Assembly: GCF_000787575.1 (NCBI RefSeq)
Contig: NW_012236521.1
Coordinates: forward strand, 452,924-516,923
Direction of reading: 5' to 3'
Source of the DNA: Acytostelium subglobosum LB1
Lineage: Eukaryota > Evosea > Eumycetozoa > Acytosteliales > Acytosteliaceae
Length of the DNA: 64,000 bases
Below the pieces are notes generated by a model. The model searched no databases. It was not told the origin of the DNA and saw nothing but the letters and a program-made list of their open reading frames with translations. This document shows positions 53,926-64,000 of this stretch, one piece after another (the first letter of the stretch is position 1; every line of letters begins with the position of its first letter). The position numbers and the translations under genes were made by a program.

Positions 53926-53945
53926 GAGGGAGAGAGAGAGAGAGA
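53806..53945. repeat. Tandem repeat: TTTGATTAG units, then ATTG and GA tracts
   Basis: About eight copies of a 9-10-bp unit TTTGATTAG(T), an interruption, four more copies, then (ATTG)n and (GA)n. Simple-sequence array. Confidence 0.9.
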
Positions 53946-54145
53946 GATTGTTTTAGGTCAAAAAGAGATAATAAGGTTGTACAACAACATTTTGACAAGT
54001 GAGATAATGCACAATGGTCCATTGTCACTCAAACAAACACACTTGGTGAACAAACTTCAAAGTTTCAAAATTTACTCGACTGGATGTGGACCAAAACAAA
54101 CAAAGGTAGTGATAAAAGGATAGATAGAGATATAGATACACTATA

Positions 54146-56416
54146 ATGGCAAAGAAGAAGTCAAAGAATAAGAAGTCCACGACGACATCAAGTGGTGGTG
54201 GATCGACAGTCGATGCAGAGACAATCAAAGAGATTGAGAATGAACTACTAAACAATGTAGGATCAAAGCAAAAGCAGCAGCAACAGCAACAGCAACAACA
54301 GCAACTATTACAACAACAACAGACTCAACAACAAACACAACAACAAACACAACAACAACAATTACAACAACAACAACAACATAGTATGGAGAGACAGTTA
54401 CAACAACAACAACAACTGCTAAAGGATATGAAGTTAAAGTACATGGGTACACAGCTCAATGAGAAGGATGTCTCGCAACTCGATGCAATGCTACGCACGC
54501 TACGTGCGTCACATCAGACAAAGACCTTTTACGAACAGTTACTCGAACGCAAACCACCCTCTGACACGGCACTCTGCTCAATGCGTCTTGGCAACAACGA
54601 GTACTATCGAGAAAAGTACGCCACTGCCATCGAATACTACAACACTGCCATCGTACTATCAGCCAACAATCCACCATTCATCATATCAATCCTAATCAAT
54701 CGTGCGATAACAAAACTACGTATACATGTATGTCATCATCGTCATCTTCGTTCAGATCACATCACATCACTGTGTACTCATTCAATCTATCAAACATACA
54801 TAATAGGACTACAAGAAATCGATATTAGACTGTACATTGGCATTATCTATTCAACCAAATTGTATCAAGGCATACATATGTCGTGCCTACGGATACTTCT
54901 TCACCAAGGAGTTCAAGAAGGCCTTCTCCGATCATTACCTGGCCTCTCATCTCACTCCTCCCAACCTCAATCTGAAGCGTGCCATGGGCGTATCGAACAA
55001 CAATCCCATGCTCTACACAAGGATATACGAGATAACAAGTCGAAATCCAACATATAAAGGGTAAGAATGAAGTCCATCATCATCATTCAATCATTCACTA
55101 ACTCTTCATCATGCGCGATACATAGACAATTGGATTGGATAAGTGACTTCAACTACTTGGGCATCGATGAGGAGCCTTGTCGAATGAACTTGTTGGTGGC
55201 GTACACCAATAGACAGATTGAAAAGTCCACAAAGTTGAAGGAGAAGAACAATCCAACAATGCCCTCACTTATACCGGCTGGCGAGTCGCTGTACAATACC
55301 ACATGGTCAGAGTTGGAGGAGTACTCTTCACACATCAGGAACAACATGAGCGAGTCACTATCTTCCAAACAGAAGCTACTAGGCAACACTGACTATCAAT
55401 CAAAGAACTTCATCTCTGCACTGGCACATTATACCAAGGCTATCAAACTGAATCCAGAGTATGTTAACATAAATGAATGAATGAGCGAATGAGCGAGCGA
55501 CAGAGTGAGCTAACATGTGTATCCAATACAATATAGTGATCCACTTTACTTCTCAAACAGAGGAATGACATATTTGAAGTTGAACAGATTCCTCGAGGCA
55601 ATCACCGACTGCTCAATAGCAATCGAGAAACAACCATCCACAAAGGGAATGAAGGCGTATTTGAGACGTGGTACAGGATACACAGCGATTGGCGAGTTCT
55701 GGGCAGCAGTCAAAGACTTTAGAGCGGCACTCAAGTATGAGCCAGAGAGTCTTGAGGTACTGGTCGGTCTTCAAAAGACCTTAAAGTTCATCAAGAAGGA
55801 CATCAAAGTTAGCTTGATCGAGGACCCAAACAACGAGGAGCTCAAACAGAGGCTAGAGTCTGTGTCTGCAGAGATATCAATGTTGAACTTGAAGACATGT
55901 CCACCTCTACAAAAGTCGCCAGTTGGTGTAACAGTACCACCTACCAACAATGCCAACAATACTGCCAACTCCAATACCAATGCCAACAACGCCAACAACC
56001 CCAACAACAATTCACCAAAGACCAACAACAATCATAATGGTACCAGTGGTGGTAGCGACAACAACAGCATCAACATTCATCGATCAATCTACTACAAGCC
56101 AAACTCCAAGAAACAGCGCTCTGAACAACATGACCTCATCACTTATTTCACATCACTCATCAGCAAGGAGATTGGACACTTGCCATCGTCGTACCTTGGC
56201 AGAGGCGAGGCCTACCTCCAGTTGGATGATTTTGTCCTTGCATTCAAGGACTACGAGAGGGGATTAGAGTAAGTCATTTCCGTTAATGAATCATCATGAT
56301 CAGTCGCTAATAACAAACACTATCAATCTAGGATTGAACCAAAGAATCCAGACCTGCTAAGAAGATACAACCTTGTGTTGCCACTCATAAAGAAGCATGC
56401 TGGAGGCTCGTCCTAA
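54146..56416 (+). CDS. PolyQ tetratricopeptide-repeat protein
   Basis: Five exons (54146-54727, 54807-55060, 55126-55458, 55537-56268, 56332-56416) encode about 661 residues, with all phases closing. A basic start MAKKKSKNKKSTTTSSGGGS is followed by a long polyQ tract (about residues 42-90). TPR motifs come in three groups: SMRLGNNEYYREKYATAIEY and AIVLSANNP, then KQKLLGNTDYQSKNFISALA and KAIKLNPE, and YFSNRGMTYLKLNRFLEAIT with YLRRGTGYTAIGEFWAAVKD. After an Asn-rich linker a last TPR-like unit, SYLGRGEAYLQLDDFVLAFK, closes the protein. The spacing resembles co-chaperone TPR domains of the TTC/STI type, but the clamp residues were not checked in detail. The TPR region probably binds partner peptides. 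No membrane segment. It is convergent with the spastizin homologue. Confidence 0.88.
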
Positions 56417-56567
56417 GTGTGGACCATTGCACATTCAATCAATCAATCGCTCAAGCAAACATGGATATCTTTTGATTATATATATTACATTGTCTCTCCA
56501 TTTATTGGATCGATCAATCAAAAGGTTATACAATACATTGGCATTGCCCAGCATTATCCATGGCTCT

Positions 56568-59500
56568 CTAACCAGTGGTATTTGGTTGTGCTCCATTCAA
56601 TACGTCTTGACACCACTTTGAAATGATTAACTGATTGGTTCGATTGGCCTCTTCCATCACCATCACGATCAGATCCTTCTCTTGCATCTGTACCGCCTTG
56701 AGATAGGCTGACTTGAGCTTGTTGCACATGATACACACGCGGATGCTGTTGCGTGCCGAGTTCAGCTTGGGAATGTACTTCTCTGCGCTCTTGATCTCCT
56801 TCATCTCATTGCACATGATCTCGATGATGGCCATGGCAATCGAGTCCCAGTCGCCTGGATCGATAAAGTTGCGTAGATTGTTGAGTATCTCGTCGCACTT
56901 TGATAGGTTCTTCTTGCGCACCATCTGAGACAGCGAGTTGGTGTACAGTGTGGTCAGGGGCAGCTTGTACTCCATGGCCAGCTTGAAGCCCAGGTCAAAG
57001 TTGTTCCACACGGTGCACAGTTCGGCCAGCTCGGTGATCTCCTTCTTGGAGCCAAACGTGCTGAGTCGATGGACATTGGCTGGCGGGTTCTTCTGGGAGT
57101 AGAAGAACTTGCACAGCTCGATCTGTGTGTTGAGCTTCTGTATGTACTTGGTGATTTCGATCTCGGGTAGGACGCCCTTTTGCGACTGACCTTGCTGGAA
57201 GTAGCGTAGTGCCGTGTCCAGATGTACGACTCTGGTGGATTGGGCGGGGTCGGGTGCCTCCAAGAACATCTTGATGCATGTCATTGCAGCACGTATGCTG
57301 TCGTTCATCGACAACTGTACATCCAGCAGCAGACCGTACCACTTCCTCTCGTTCATGATCTTGCATGTCGCCATCAGGTGCTCGTTGAATGCCAGGGGAT
57401 TGTCCAGAGATTTGATCACACTGAACATTGCCTTGAGGTTGGAGTGGTTGATGCAGTGAGACACAACCTCATCAAAGAAGATCTGTGATGATATGTTATC
57501 GGTGATGATAGTCTTGCAAGACAGTTCGAGCAAGTCATGCTTCATCAAGAAGTTGATATGCATGCGGGCATTGCCATATCGCTTCAGATAATAGATCGAC
57601 TCTTCCAATCGCGTGGAGTCCATCTCCTGCTTGAACACAACGGGGTCTTTCTTGGCGGCGCCACCATTGGCTGGCTTGGTGGGTGTGCCGCCAGACGACG
57701 CGGTCAGATTGTTGAATGAACCATGCTTGATGTTGACGTTGGCAGAGGCGTCCAGAAGTGAGAAAATGATGTTGTCGTCAATCTTGGGGAAGGTCTTTGA
57801 GTTGGCTGGCACAGGGATTGAGCTGAGATGGTTGAAGAGACTACGCAGGTTCTTGTGGTTGGCCTGGGGTGGCGACTCGAGAAGCTGGATGATCTGGTTG
57901 AGGATTACACTGCTGTCGATTGTATCTGATGATAGCGCGTTGGAGGCGGCGTTCAAACGACGATCACCACCAGTGGCCGCCAGACAATACTTGAACTTCT
58001 CACGGGCATCGTTATATTGGCCTTGTTGGAGAAGGGATATACCCCACTTGACCCAGGCTGGATCGGCTTGGATATTGCACTTGGTGGCCACATCGATTGC
58101 CAGTTTCAGACGATCCTCCTCGATCAACTTGTCACGAAGTTGACGAGCCTTTTGCATGTCGGACAGGTCTGCCAGCGAGATGGACTCGGCGGCCGAACAT
58201 TTGGACAGCACCAAAGCTTGGAACAGCTCGACCTTGCCCAGCAGAGTGTCGATCACGGCCACGGAAGCTACACCACTTCCAGCGGCACTCTTTGGATCGC
58301 GCAGTAGCTGAAGCTTGACGTACATGAACAGCTGCTGAATCAAATTAATGATGAGCAGGTTGTCGTGCGAGTAGGTGGAGGACAGGAACGTGGACAGGTA
58401 GTTGAATATGTCAATGCATGTTGTGTAAACCTTCTTCTTGGATTCGCACATGTCCAGCAGACTCTTGGCCAGCGTGATGTTTGGAGAACGCGCAAAGTAG
58501 TGATTGTGGCGCGTCTGCTCGTCCTTGACCGAGTCGTGGCCCGTGAGTATCCATTGCTCTGACTTGGAAAGGAGCTCGCGCACCTTTGTCGGAGAGCCGA
58601 CCATCGTGGACGACATGGAGGGTGAGTCACAGTAGTTGAAGCGATACTCGACCACAGAGTCGTAGGGCTCGTTGTCCGAGTCAGCCTTGGCAGCGACCGC
58701 TTGTTGATGTTGCTTCTCTTCGACTACCATCATGCTATTGGACTGGAAGTACTCTTCGCTGAGTAGCAGCTCATTCTTGGCCATGTAGCGAGCGAAAGAC
58801 AATGACTTGCGAACATAGTATGTGAGCAGATCGTCGTCCTTCAACTCCTTTATCTCTCGCAGCAGTTTGGACACGGCAGGGATACGCTCATTCATCAGCA
58901 ACATCTCGACAATCAGCGATGGGTAGGAGACATACGACTCGTAGTCCTTCTGCAATTCGGCGGGAAGGGTGAGCAACACACGATAACCCATCTCCTTTTG
59001 AGTCAACTCTTGCAGCATGGCGTCGGTCATTGTTGCACGCATGTTTGACAATAGGAATTGCACCAGGAATAGCTTGATTGAGAGATCGCGGATGCGTGGC
59101 AGTAGGCCCATGGCTATTGGTATCGAGTCGGCTCCCAGTGTTGACAAGGTCTGCAGCGCGAGACTAGTGTCATCCTTCTCCACGAGCAGGTAGAAGAGAT
59201 AGCTCTCTTCGATCTCTTTGTGGACATTGTTGATGTTGAATATCACGCGGATCTTACGGGCTAGCTCGTAGTGCTTGCTGTCCAGGAGTGATCGCACAAG
59301 ACGTGTGGGGTCGCGGCGGCACAGGTCCTTGATCTCCTGCCAGGAGCTCCATCGCTTGGACTTGTCCGCGACAAGGATGTCGTGGTAGATGAGCATGCAT
59401 TGATGAAGATGCTCAATGTCTGCCGCCTGCTCTGGCGTCGTAGCAGATAGTAGTGAGTTGCAGAACACCAACATATCGATCGCAGTCAAGATGTCCCAGT

Positions 59501-62500
59501 TGTGATACAGGTCCATCACAAGATTGAGTGCTGATACCTTGTCCTTCATGCGTCTGATGTATGTGTAGGCTTGAACGCGGTCTCTCATTACCATGAGTTT
59601 GAGCAACCAGTCTGGTGCGCCATCGTTCAACATCTCGTCGGCCACGTTCATCGCGTCGTTTAACTGGCTTCGGGCCACCAGGTACTGTATAATCTGGAAT
59701 ACGAATTGCTGCTGTTGCTGAGGTGTCTCTGTGTTGTGAATGAGGTGGAGCTCGGGAGGTGTGGAGGACGTGTCGGGCGAGCTGGCTGACACCGCGTCCA
59801 TTGTGCCAATAAGACTATCTACAGGCGGCAGATATGTCAACGTCGACATATCCTTGTTGTTGTTATACAACATATGATGGATTGAATGTGCTCGCAGTAT
59901 CTCGGCGATCCAGTTTGAGAGAACACCAGATGGCATCTTCTTGGACTCTGTGAATGCGTACTGCAGGAATGACTCGATGTTGGCTATGTTTGGCGCCTTT
60001 AGCATGCAGAGCATTGAAGCAAGCATTGTGGAGGACATGCCCATGTAGTTGACCAGCTCCATGGTCATCGCTTTGGAGGTGCTGCCGCTGGTGGTGGCCT
60101 TGGCCGCCACTGCTGGCACGCCAGGGATTGTGTGGACGATCGATGAGATGACCAGGTCTGCCAGGTCAACCTGCATCAGGTTGGCCAGCTCCTCAGCCTT
60201 GTCCATGTTTCGCTCCTCAAAGACCACGCGCTCTAGATGTGCCGAAGGGCTTTCCTCGAGGCTTGCAATCAGCTCACTGTACTTGCTTGGCTGATCTGGT
60301 GATTGTGACATGACCTTGTTGGTGTTGATGAGATGATTGAACATCGTGGAGAGCAGGCGATCCCCTGATGCGCATCCATCACTCTCAATGATGCTGGCAA
60401 CAAGCTTCATGTGTTCGTCATCCGTCAGCTTGGTGGCCTGTTGCATAAGTCTGTGGAGCGAGTTGACTAGTGTCCTCTTCTGTTGAATGTAGCTAAAGAG
60501 TGCGGCGGGGTCAGCCGGCAGCACGCCCTGGGACGCCGACAAAAGTTGGAGCAGCGAGCGATCAGTGTACTGCTGGTTGAGCACGAGCAGGCAGTCCATG
60601 TACTGCTTGAAGCGAGTTGGCTGGCGCTCCAAGGACTTGGTGGCATTGGCAATCTTGAGCACCTTGGTGATGTGTTCCTCGCTGAGTCGTGAGCCCAGTA
60701 CCACATCGCAGAGAATGGCGTAGAGGTCGTCCTCCTTGATGCCTTGTAGGCTACGATCGAGCTGGAATGTTGTTGTCTCGCTTTTCGTGCTGGTAAGTTG
60801 GCCTGTGAGCTTGGGTATCGAGAGATATTGGGCAACGTCTGCCTCTACCTGTTTAGGTACACTAAAGTACTTGATGATGCTATCAAACTGAGGATACTCC
60901 GTACGCATGCAAACAGTGAGCAACGAGTGCACTGGCATGAGGACGATGCTCATGAATGGAATCGATACCTAATGAATTGATTGAGTGAGTGAGTGAGTGA
61001 TTGATTGAGTGATTGATTGATTGAAACAACTTACACGTGTGGATACCCAGTTGGCAATCTGTATTCTGTGGCTGAGGTTCTGGAAGTTGGAGCTGAGTAG
61101 CTCGATTCGCTCACGTAGTGCATCGGTGCCACTTCCGCCAGGAACATATGATAGTATCTTGGTCATGGCAGTGATCATTGATGACATCATGGTCGAGGTG
61201 ATATAGTAGTTCCTGTGTCCATCAGATGACGAGACATGTGATGCGTAGGCATTGTCGAATGAATGGAATGTTTCGCTGTTGTTTGTTGCAACCTGTGCAC
61301 TAAAGAGTTGTTTGCGCATCGCTGGACTGGATGTTGATGGTGATGACGTAGGGGACGATGGCTCACCCGCTGGCTGTTGCTTCAGATCATGATTGGACAT
61401 GTACAAAGTCATGTACATGGCCTCCACCAGAGCTACAACGACATGCGGGTCTGATACGCTCTTGCTTAGCTGGCACACCTGTTCCAGGGCATGCTCAAAC
61501 TCTTGATTGGCGACCTGTGATGATGTCGAACGTTCCTGGAAGAAACGCAGCACGGTCCTCAGGGCAAAGTAACAGCGGACAAAGTTCATGTCGTTCAACT
61601 TGTCCCTGGAGAGCGTGAGGTCGATTCCGATGTGATTGGTGGGGAAGTCTGGATCGCGCTCTATGATGGTCAGCACATCGTTGGACTCGATGTGTGGCAG
61701 GCATTCCCTGATGACGTGTATGAATGAGTGATGTGCAAGCTGGTTGATCACCGTGTTGGACACTTGTTCGCGGTTCTCAAACTCGGCGTCTGCGGCTGAG
61801 TCGGAGGCAGTGTCGAGTCTTGTGGCCATAATCTTCTCGGCACACCATTCGGACAGCTCGACGAGGTATGACATCTGATCATTGGTGTGCAGTAGAGTAT
61901 CGTCCATCTGATCACGGTCCACGGTGGTCATAAGATCGATTAGTGCCTTGCGTGATGAGATATCGCTGGCAAAGTGATCCCAGCACAGCAGCACAAGAAG
62001 TGGCAACAGACGTATGAATGGCGAGACCACGATGTTGGCCTCCTCAAAGCGACGTTCCTGTACCAAGATGATGGCCTGCTGCAGTGCATACTCGAGGAAG
62101 TGATGATTGTTCACTCTCAGGAAGTGGAAGTACCAATACCAAAAGTCCTCCATGGCCTTGCCTTCGTTGTCAGCGACACCCTTGGCCGTAGCGTATCCTC
62201 GCAGGATATCAAACACCCTCGAGACGGGCAGGAGACCCTGTACTTGGTTCGAACGGACGTCCGTTGTGTTGCTGGCCGCAATAATATCGTCTTCCATTAA
62301 AACAAACTGTTGAATTGGGAACAGTGATCGATTGGCGAGCAATGCCTCGTAGATGCGTAGACGCGACAGACTGTGGTGACGACCCTGCTCATCACTCGAG
62401 CCTTCCACAGGGTAGAATGGTACACGCTCAAGCGTGCTGCTTCGATGATCTCCACCATGTATGTGTTGTTCGTCTGATGTTGTGTTCAGGTTGGCCACGC

Positions 62501-63573
62501 GTCTGAGCAGAGCGGTGAGCTCGGGCTGTGTGGCGAGATGTGCCTCATCGCTATCACCACGACTTAGATCGATTGCCGCCAATAGATTGTATGCTTCGTT
62601 GTACTGGCCTTGATCGATAAAGCTTGTGATGACCTGTGCCACGATGGACTCAAGTTGGGCAGCCACTGGATACGTGCTGTGCAGTAGCATTGAGCTGTCC
62701 GAGGTAGTGCCGGTACTAGTACCAACGAATGGGTCGGTCAGGTGTCGCAGCAGCAGACGACTAAGCTCAACATTGGACGACAGTGTCTGCTTCAGTGCCA
62801 TGAGAGTGGAAGGGGACAGTCTCAGCGTCTGCAATATTGATGTACCAGCAGAACCACCATTGACCTGTTGCTGTGAATGATGATGCAAGAGTACACATTG
62901 ATATTCTCGCAGCTCTTGAATGACCGACACTATTGCACGATGTTTATCATCATCTACACCAGTATCATTCATTGTCGCATATAATAAGATTGCAAACTCA
63001 AGTAATATAAGTAGTCTCTCTTTGATCGTATCATTGAATCCAGTCTTCATTGATTGATTGATTGAGTGAGTAAGTATGATCACGTGACACTGCTGCGGAC
63101 AGAAGACATACTTTGTTTACTTGATGGAACTCTATCGCACATAGCCATGAGAGATGTGCTGATGAGGGCAGTGTGACTGATGTGAGCCATATACTTGGTG
63201 GTCCATTCTTTATAGTATGATGTAGTATTGATGATACCTTTCGAATCAATGTTGTTGATGATGATGATGAGGTTGATGATGTTGTTGATGTTGCTGATAT
63301 TGTTGATAAAGTGTCATTGTTATTATGTGTGATGTGATCGGTTGTTGTTGTTGATGTTGTAGTTATATTATCATCCTGTTGTTGTTGTATCTGTAGTATT
63401 AGAGCGCGTGCCAGTTCGAACTGACCCAATGACAGATGATTCGATATCAATCTAATTATCTTTGTCTCTTCCTCCTCTGCCAAGAAGCTATAATGTGTGT
63501 GTCTATCTCCATCTCCTCCATTACCACTTTTTGTTGATTCCATCTTATTGTTGTTGTTGTTGTTGTTGTTCAT
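56568..63573 (-). CDS. Spastizin/ZFYVE26 (SPG15) homologue without FYVE finger
   Basis: Three exons in transcript order (63573-63112, 63044-61035, 60968-56568) encode about 2290 residues; human ZFYVE26 has 2539. The C-terminal region identifies it: ESIYYLKRYGNARMHINFLM, SMNDSIRAAMTCIKMFLEA (compare DQVRAAMTCIRFF), NVHRLSTFGSKKE, then CNKLKSAYLKAVQMQEKDLI (compare CKLRSAYLIAV). The rest is alpha-solenoid. ZFYVE26 works with spatacsin and the AP-5 adaptor on late endosomes and in lysosome reformation. I see no Cys-rich FYVE zinc finger in any exon, so membrane recruitment must differ from the animal protein. The N-terminus has polyN and a Thr/Ser run. Intron 1 contains CACGTG. An active, intact gene on present evidence. 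Confidence 0.85.
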
Positions 63574-63902
63574 GATCTACCTCGAACACACCTATGAGAT
63601 TGATCGATACAAACAATCAATCACACTTGAGATGATAGAGAGACTATATATATATAATGAATGTACGAATGAATGAATGGTTGGATGATACAAAGAGAGG
63701 TCATTTTGGTGAAGACGTTGGGGGTGGTCCAATGACCAAAATATCCATCAAGTAAATTTCCATTGATTTTGCCCTTGTGTGTGATTTGATCATTGTGGGG
63801 GTCCAGACTCAAACACCTAAAGTTTGGATTGAAAACGACCAGGATAACAAATAATAATAATCAATCCACATTCAAACTTTAATTATAATTACAACGAACT
63901 AA
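63574..63902. other. Intergenic region
   Basis: Upstream of the spastizin homologue, with ATTC/AATG repeats and AT-rich stretches (63640-63680, 63850-63890). No feature recognised. Confidence 0.45.
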
Positions 63903-64000
63903 TTATTGTTCAGAGTGATCGTCGTCATCCTCCGAGGTAGACGATGAAGGCCTTCCATCAATCCAATCACTCCATTGTGTGATATATCCTTCCCAACTCG
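63903..64000 (-). CDS. C-terminal end of an unidentified gene (partial)
   Basis: The reverse strand is open from the window edge to a TAA at 63903-63905. It encodes 31-32 residues: SWEGYITQWSDWIDGRPSSS followed by TSEDDDDHSEQ. The acidic Ser/Asp-rich tail and the Trp-rich lead look like a genuine protein end, and an AT-rich sequence follows the stop. The other two frames stop early or lack such composition. The identity cannot be told from this piece. Confidence 0.55.
   Translation of the reverse strand, partial: SWEGYITQWSDWIDGRPSSSTSEDDDDHSEQ

Larger units (their letters stand above)
53026..54145. other. Long intergenic region with hairpin, palindrome and tandem repeats
   Basis: About 1.1 kb between divergent genes. 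It contains the palindrome and long hairpin listed separately, GTGTC/CATGT-rich sequence at 53190-53290, and a long tandem of TTTGATTAG units running into ATTG and GA repeats. No protein gene. Confidence 0.6.

Noticed and set aside
1-64000. tRNA, rRNA, CRISPR, bacterial operon or riboswitch features
   Set aside because: No tRNA-like A and B boxes with cloverleaf potential, no direct-repeat array and no bacterial gene order were seen. Spliced genes and repeats mark the DNA as eukaryotic nuclear.

Overview
The window is nuclear DNA of a dictyostelid social amoeba, but not the very AT-rich Dictyostelium discoideum. The evidence is: short introns (mostly 59-95 bp) with GTATGT/GTAAGT donors; runs of CAA/GAT/AAC coding for polyQ, polyN, polyS and polyH; intergenic DNA full of TTGA/ATTC tetranucleotide repeats; and dictyostelid-type families (28-residue ankyrin-like repeats, tandem DUF4419 genes, B-box/kelch-like genes). 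Two 100-N runs (26975-27074 and 47822-47921) mark assembly gaps. I worked out splice sites by hand; most multi-exon models below close in frame over all exons.

Layout. 1-1458: left-edge ankyrin-like repeat gene. 2023-5363: six-exon OXR1/NCOA7-type gene (LysM, GRAM-like, TLDc). 5499-8054: two tandem DUF4419 paralogues. 8252-10676: DUF2009/UPF0652 gene with a B-box-like zinc cluster. 11094-12302: low-complexity protein with an acylation-type N-terminus. 12755-15535: large gene of unknown function. 15842-19529 and 19616-22202: convergent HPS3 (BLOC-2) and VPS33 (HOPS/CORVET) genes, 86 bp apart. 22852-23274: small heat-shock protein. 24309-26783: ankyrin-like family gene. 27459-28629: ribosomal protein uL13. 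28993-29631: TMEM50. 30369-31052: LOG-family phosphoribohydrolase. 32598-34415: secreted L-amino-acid/monoamine oxidase. 34899-35692: TPR protein. 35728-37664: DDX51-like helicase. 37834-43842: tandem array of B-box/kelch-like genes with a frameshifted copy and C-terminal relics. 43895-47475: multidomain ILEI (PANDER-like) and metacaspase-like gene. 47779-50579: Crinkler-like NTPase gene cut by a gap. 50807-51930: two virus-flavoured small ORFs and a 5'-truncated Tc1/mariner element. 52231-53025: ATP synthase subunit d. 54146-56416: polyQ TPR protein. 56568-63573: FYVE-less spastizin (ZFYVE26) homologue. 63903-64000: C-terminus of a right-edge gene.

Functionally, four housekeeping genes concern endolysosomal traffic or protection (HPS3, VPS33, ZFYVE26 and OXR1-like, whose relatives bind V-ATPase). 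The rest is translation/ribosome biogenesis (uL13, DDX51), mitochondrial ATP synthase and fast-evolving accessory families. The accessory block 37.8-51.9 kb is the most unusual part. It holds the duplicated B-box genes, a four-ILEI protein whose metacaspase-like domain seems to have lost both catalytic residues, a Crinkler-like gene and transposon or virus relics. Non-coding signals that stand out are a palindrome-rich island at 31.3-32.0 kb, a long hairpin beside a perfect palindrome at 53.64-53.76 kb, and a short dyad motif (GGAACTATTCC and variants) that recurs in introns of unrelated genes.
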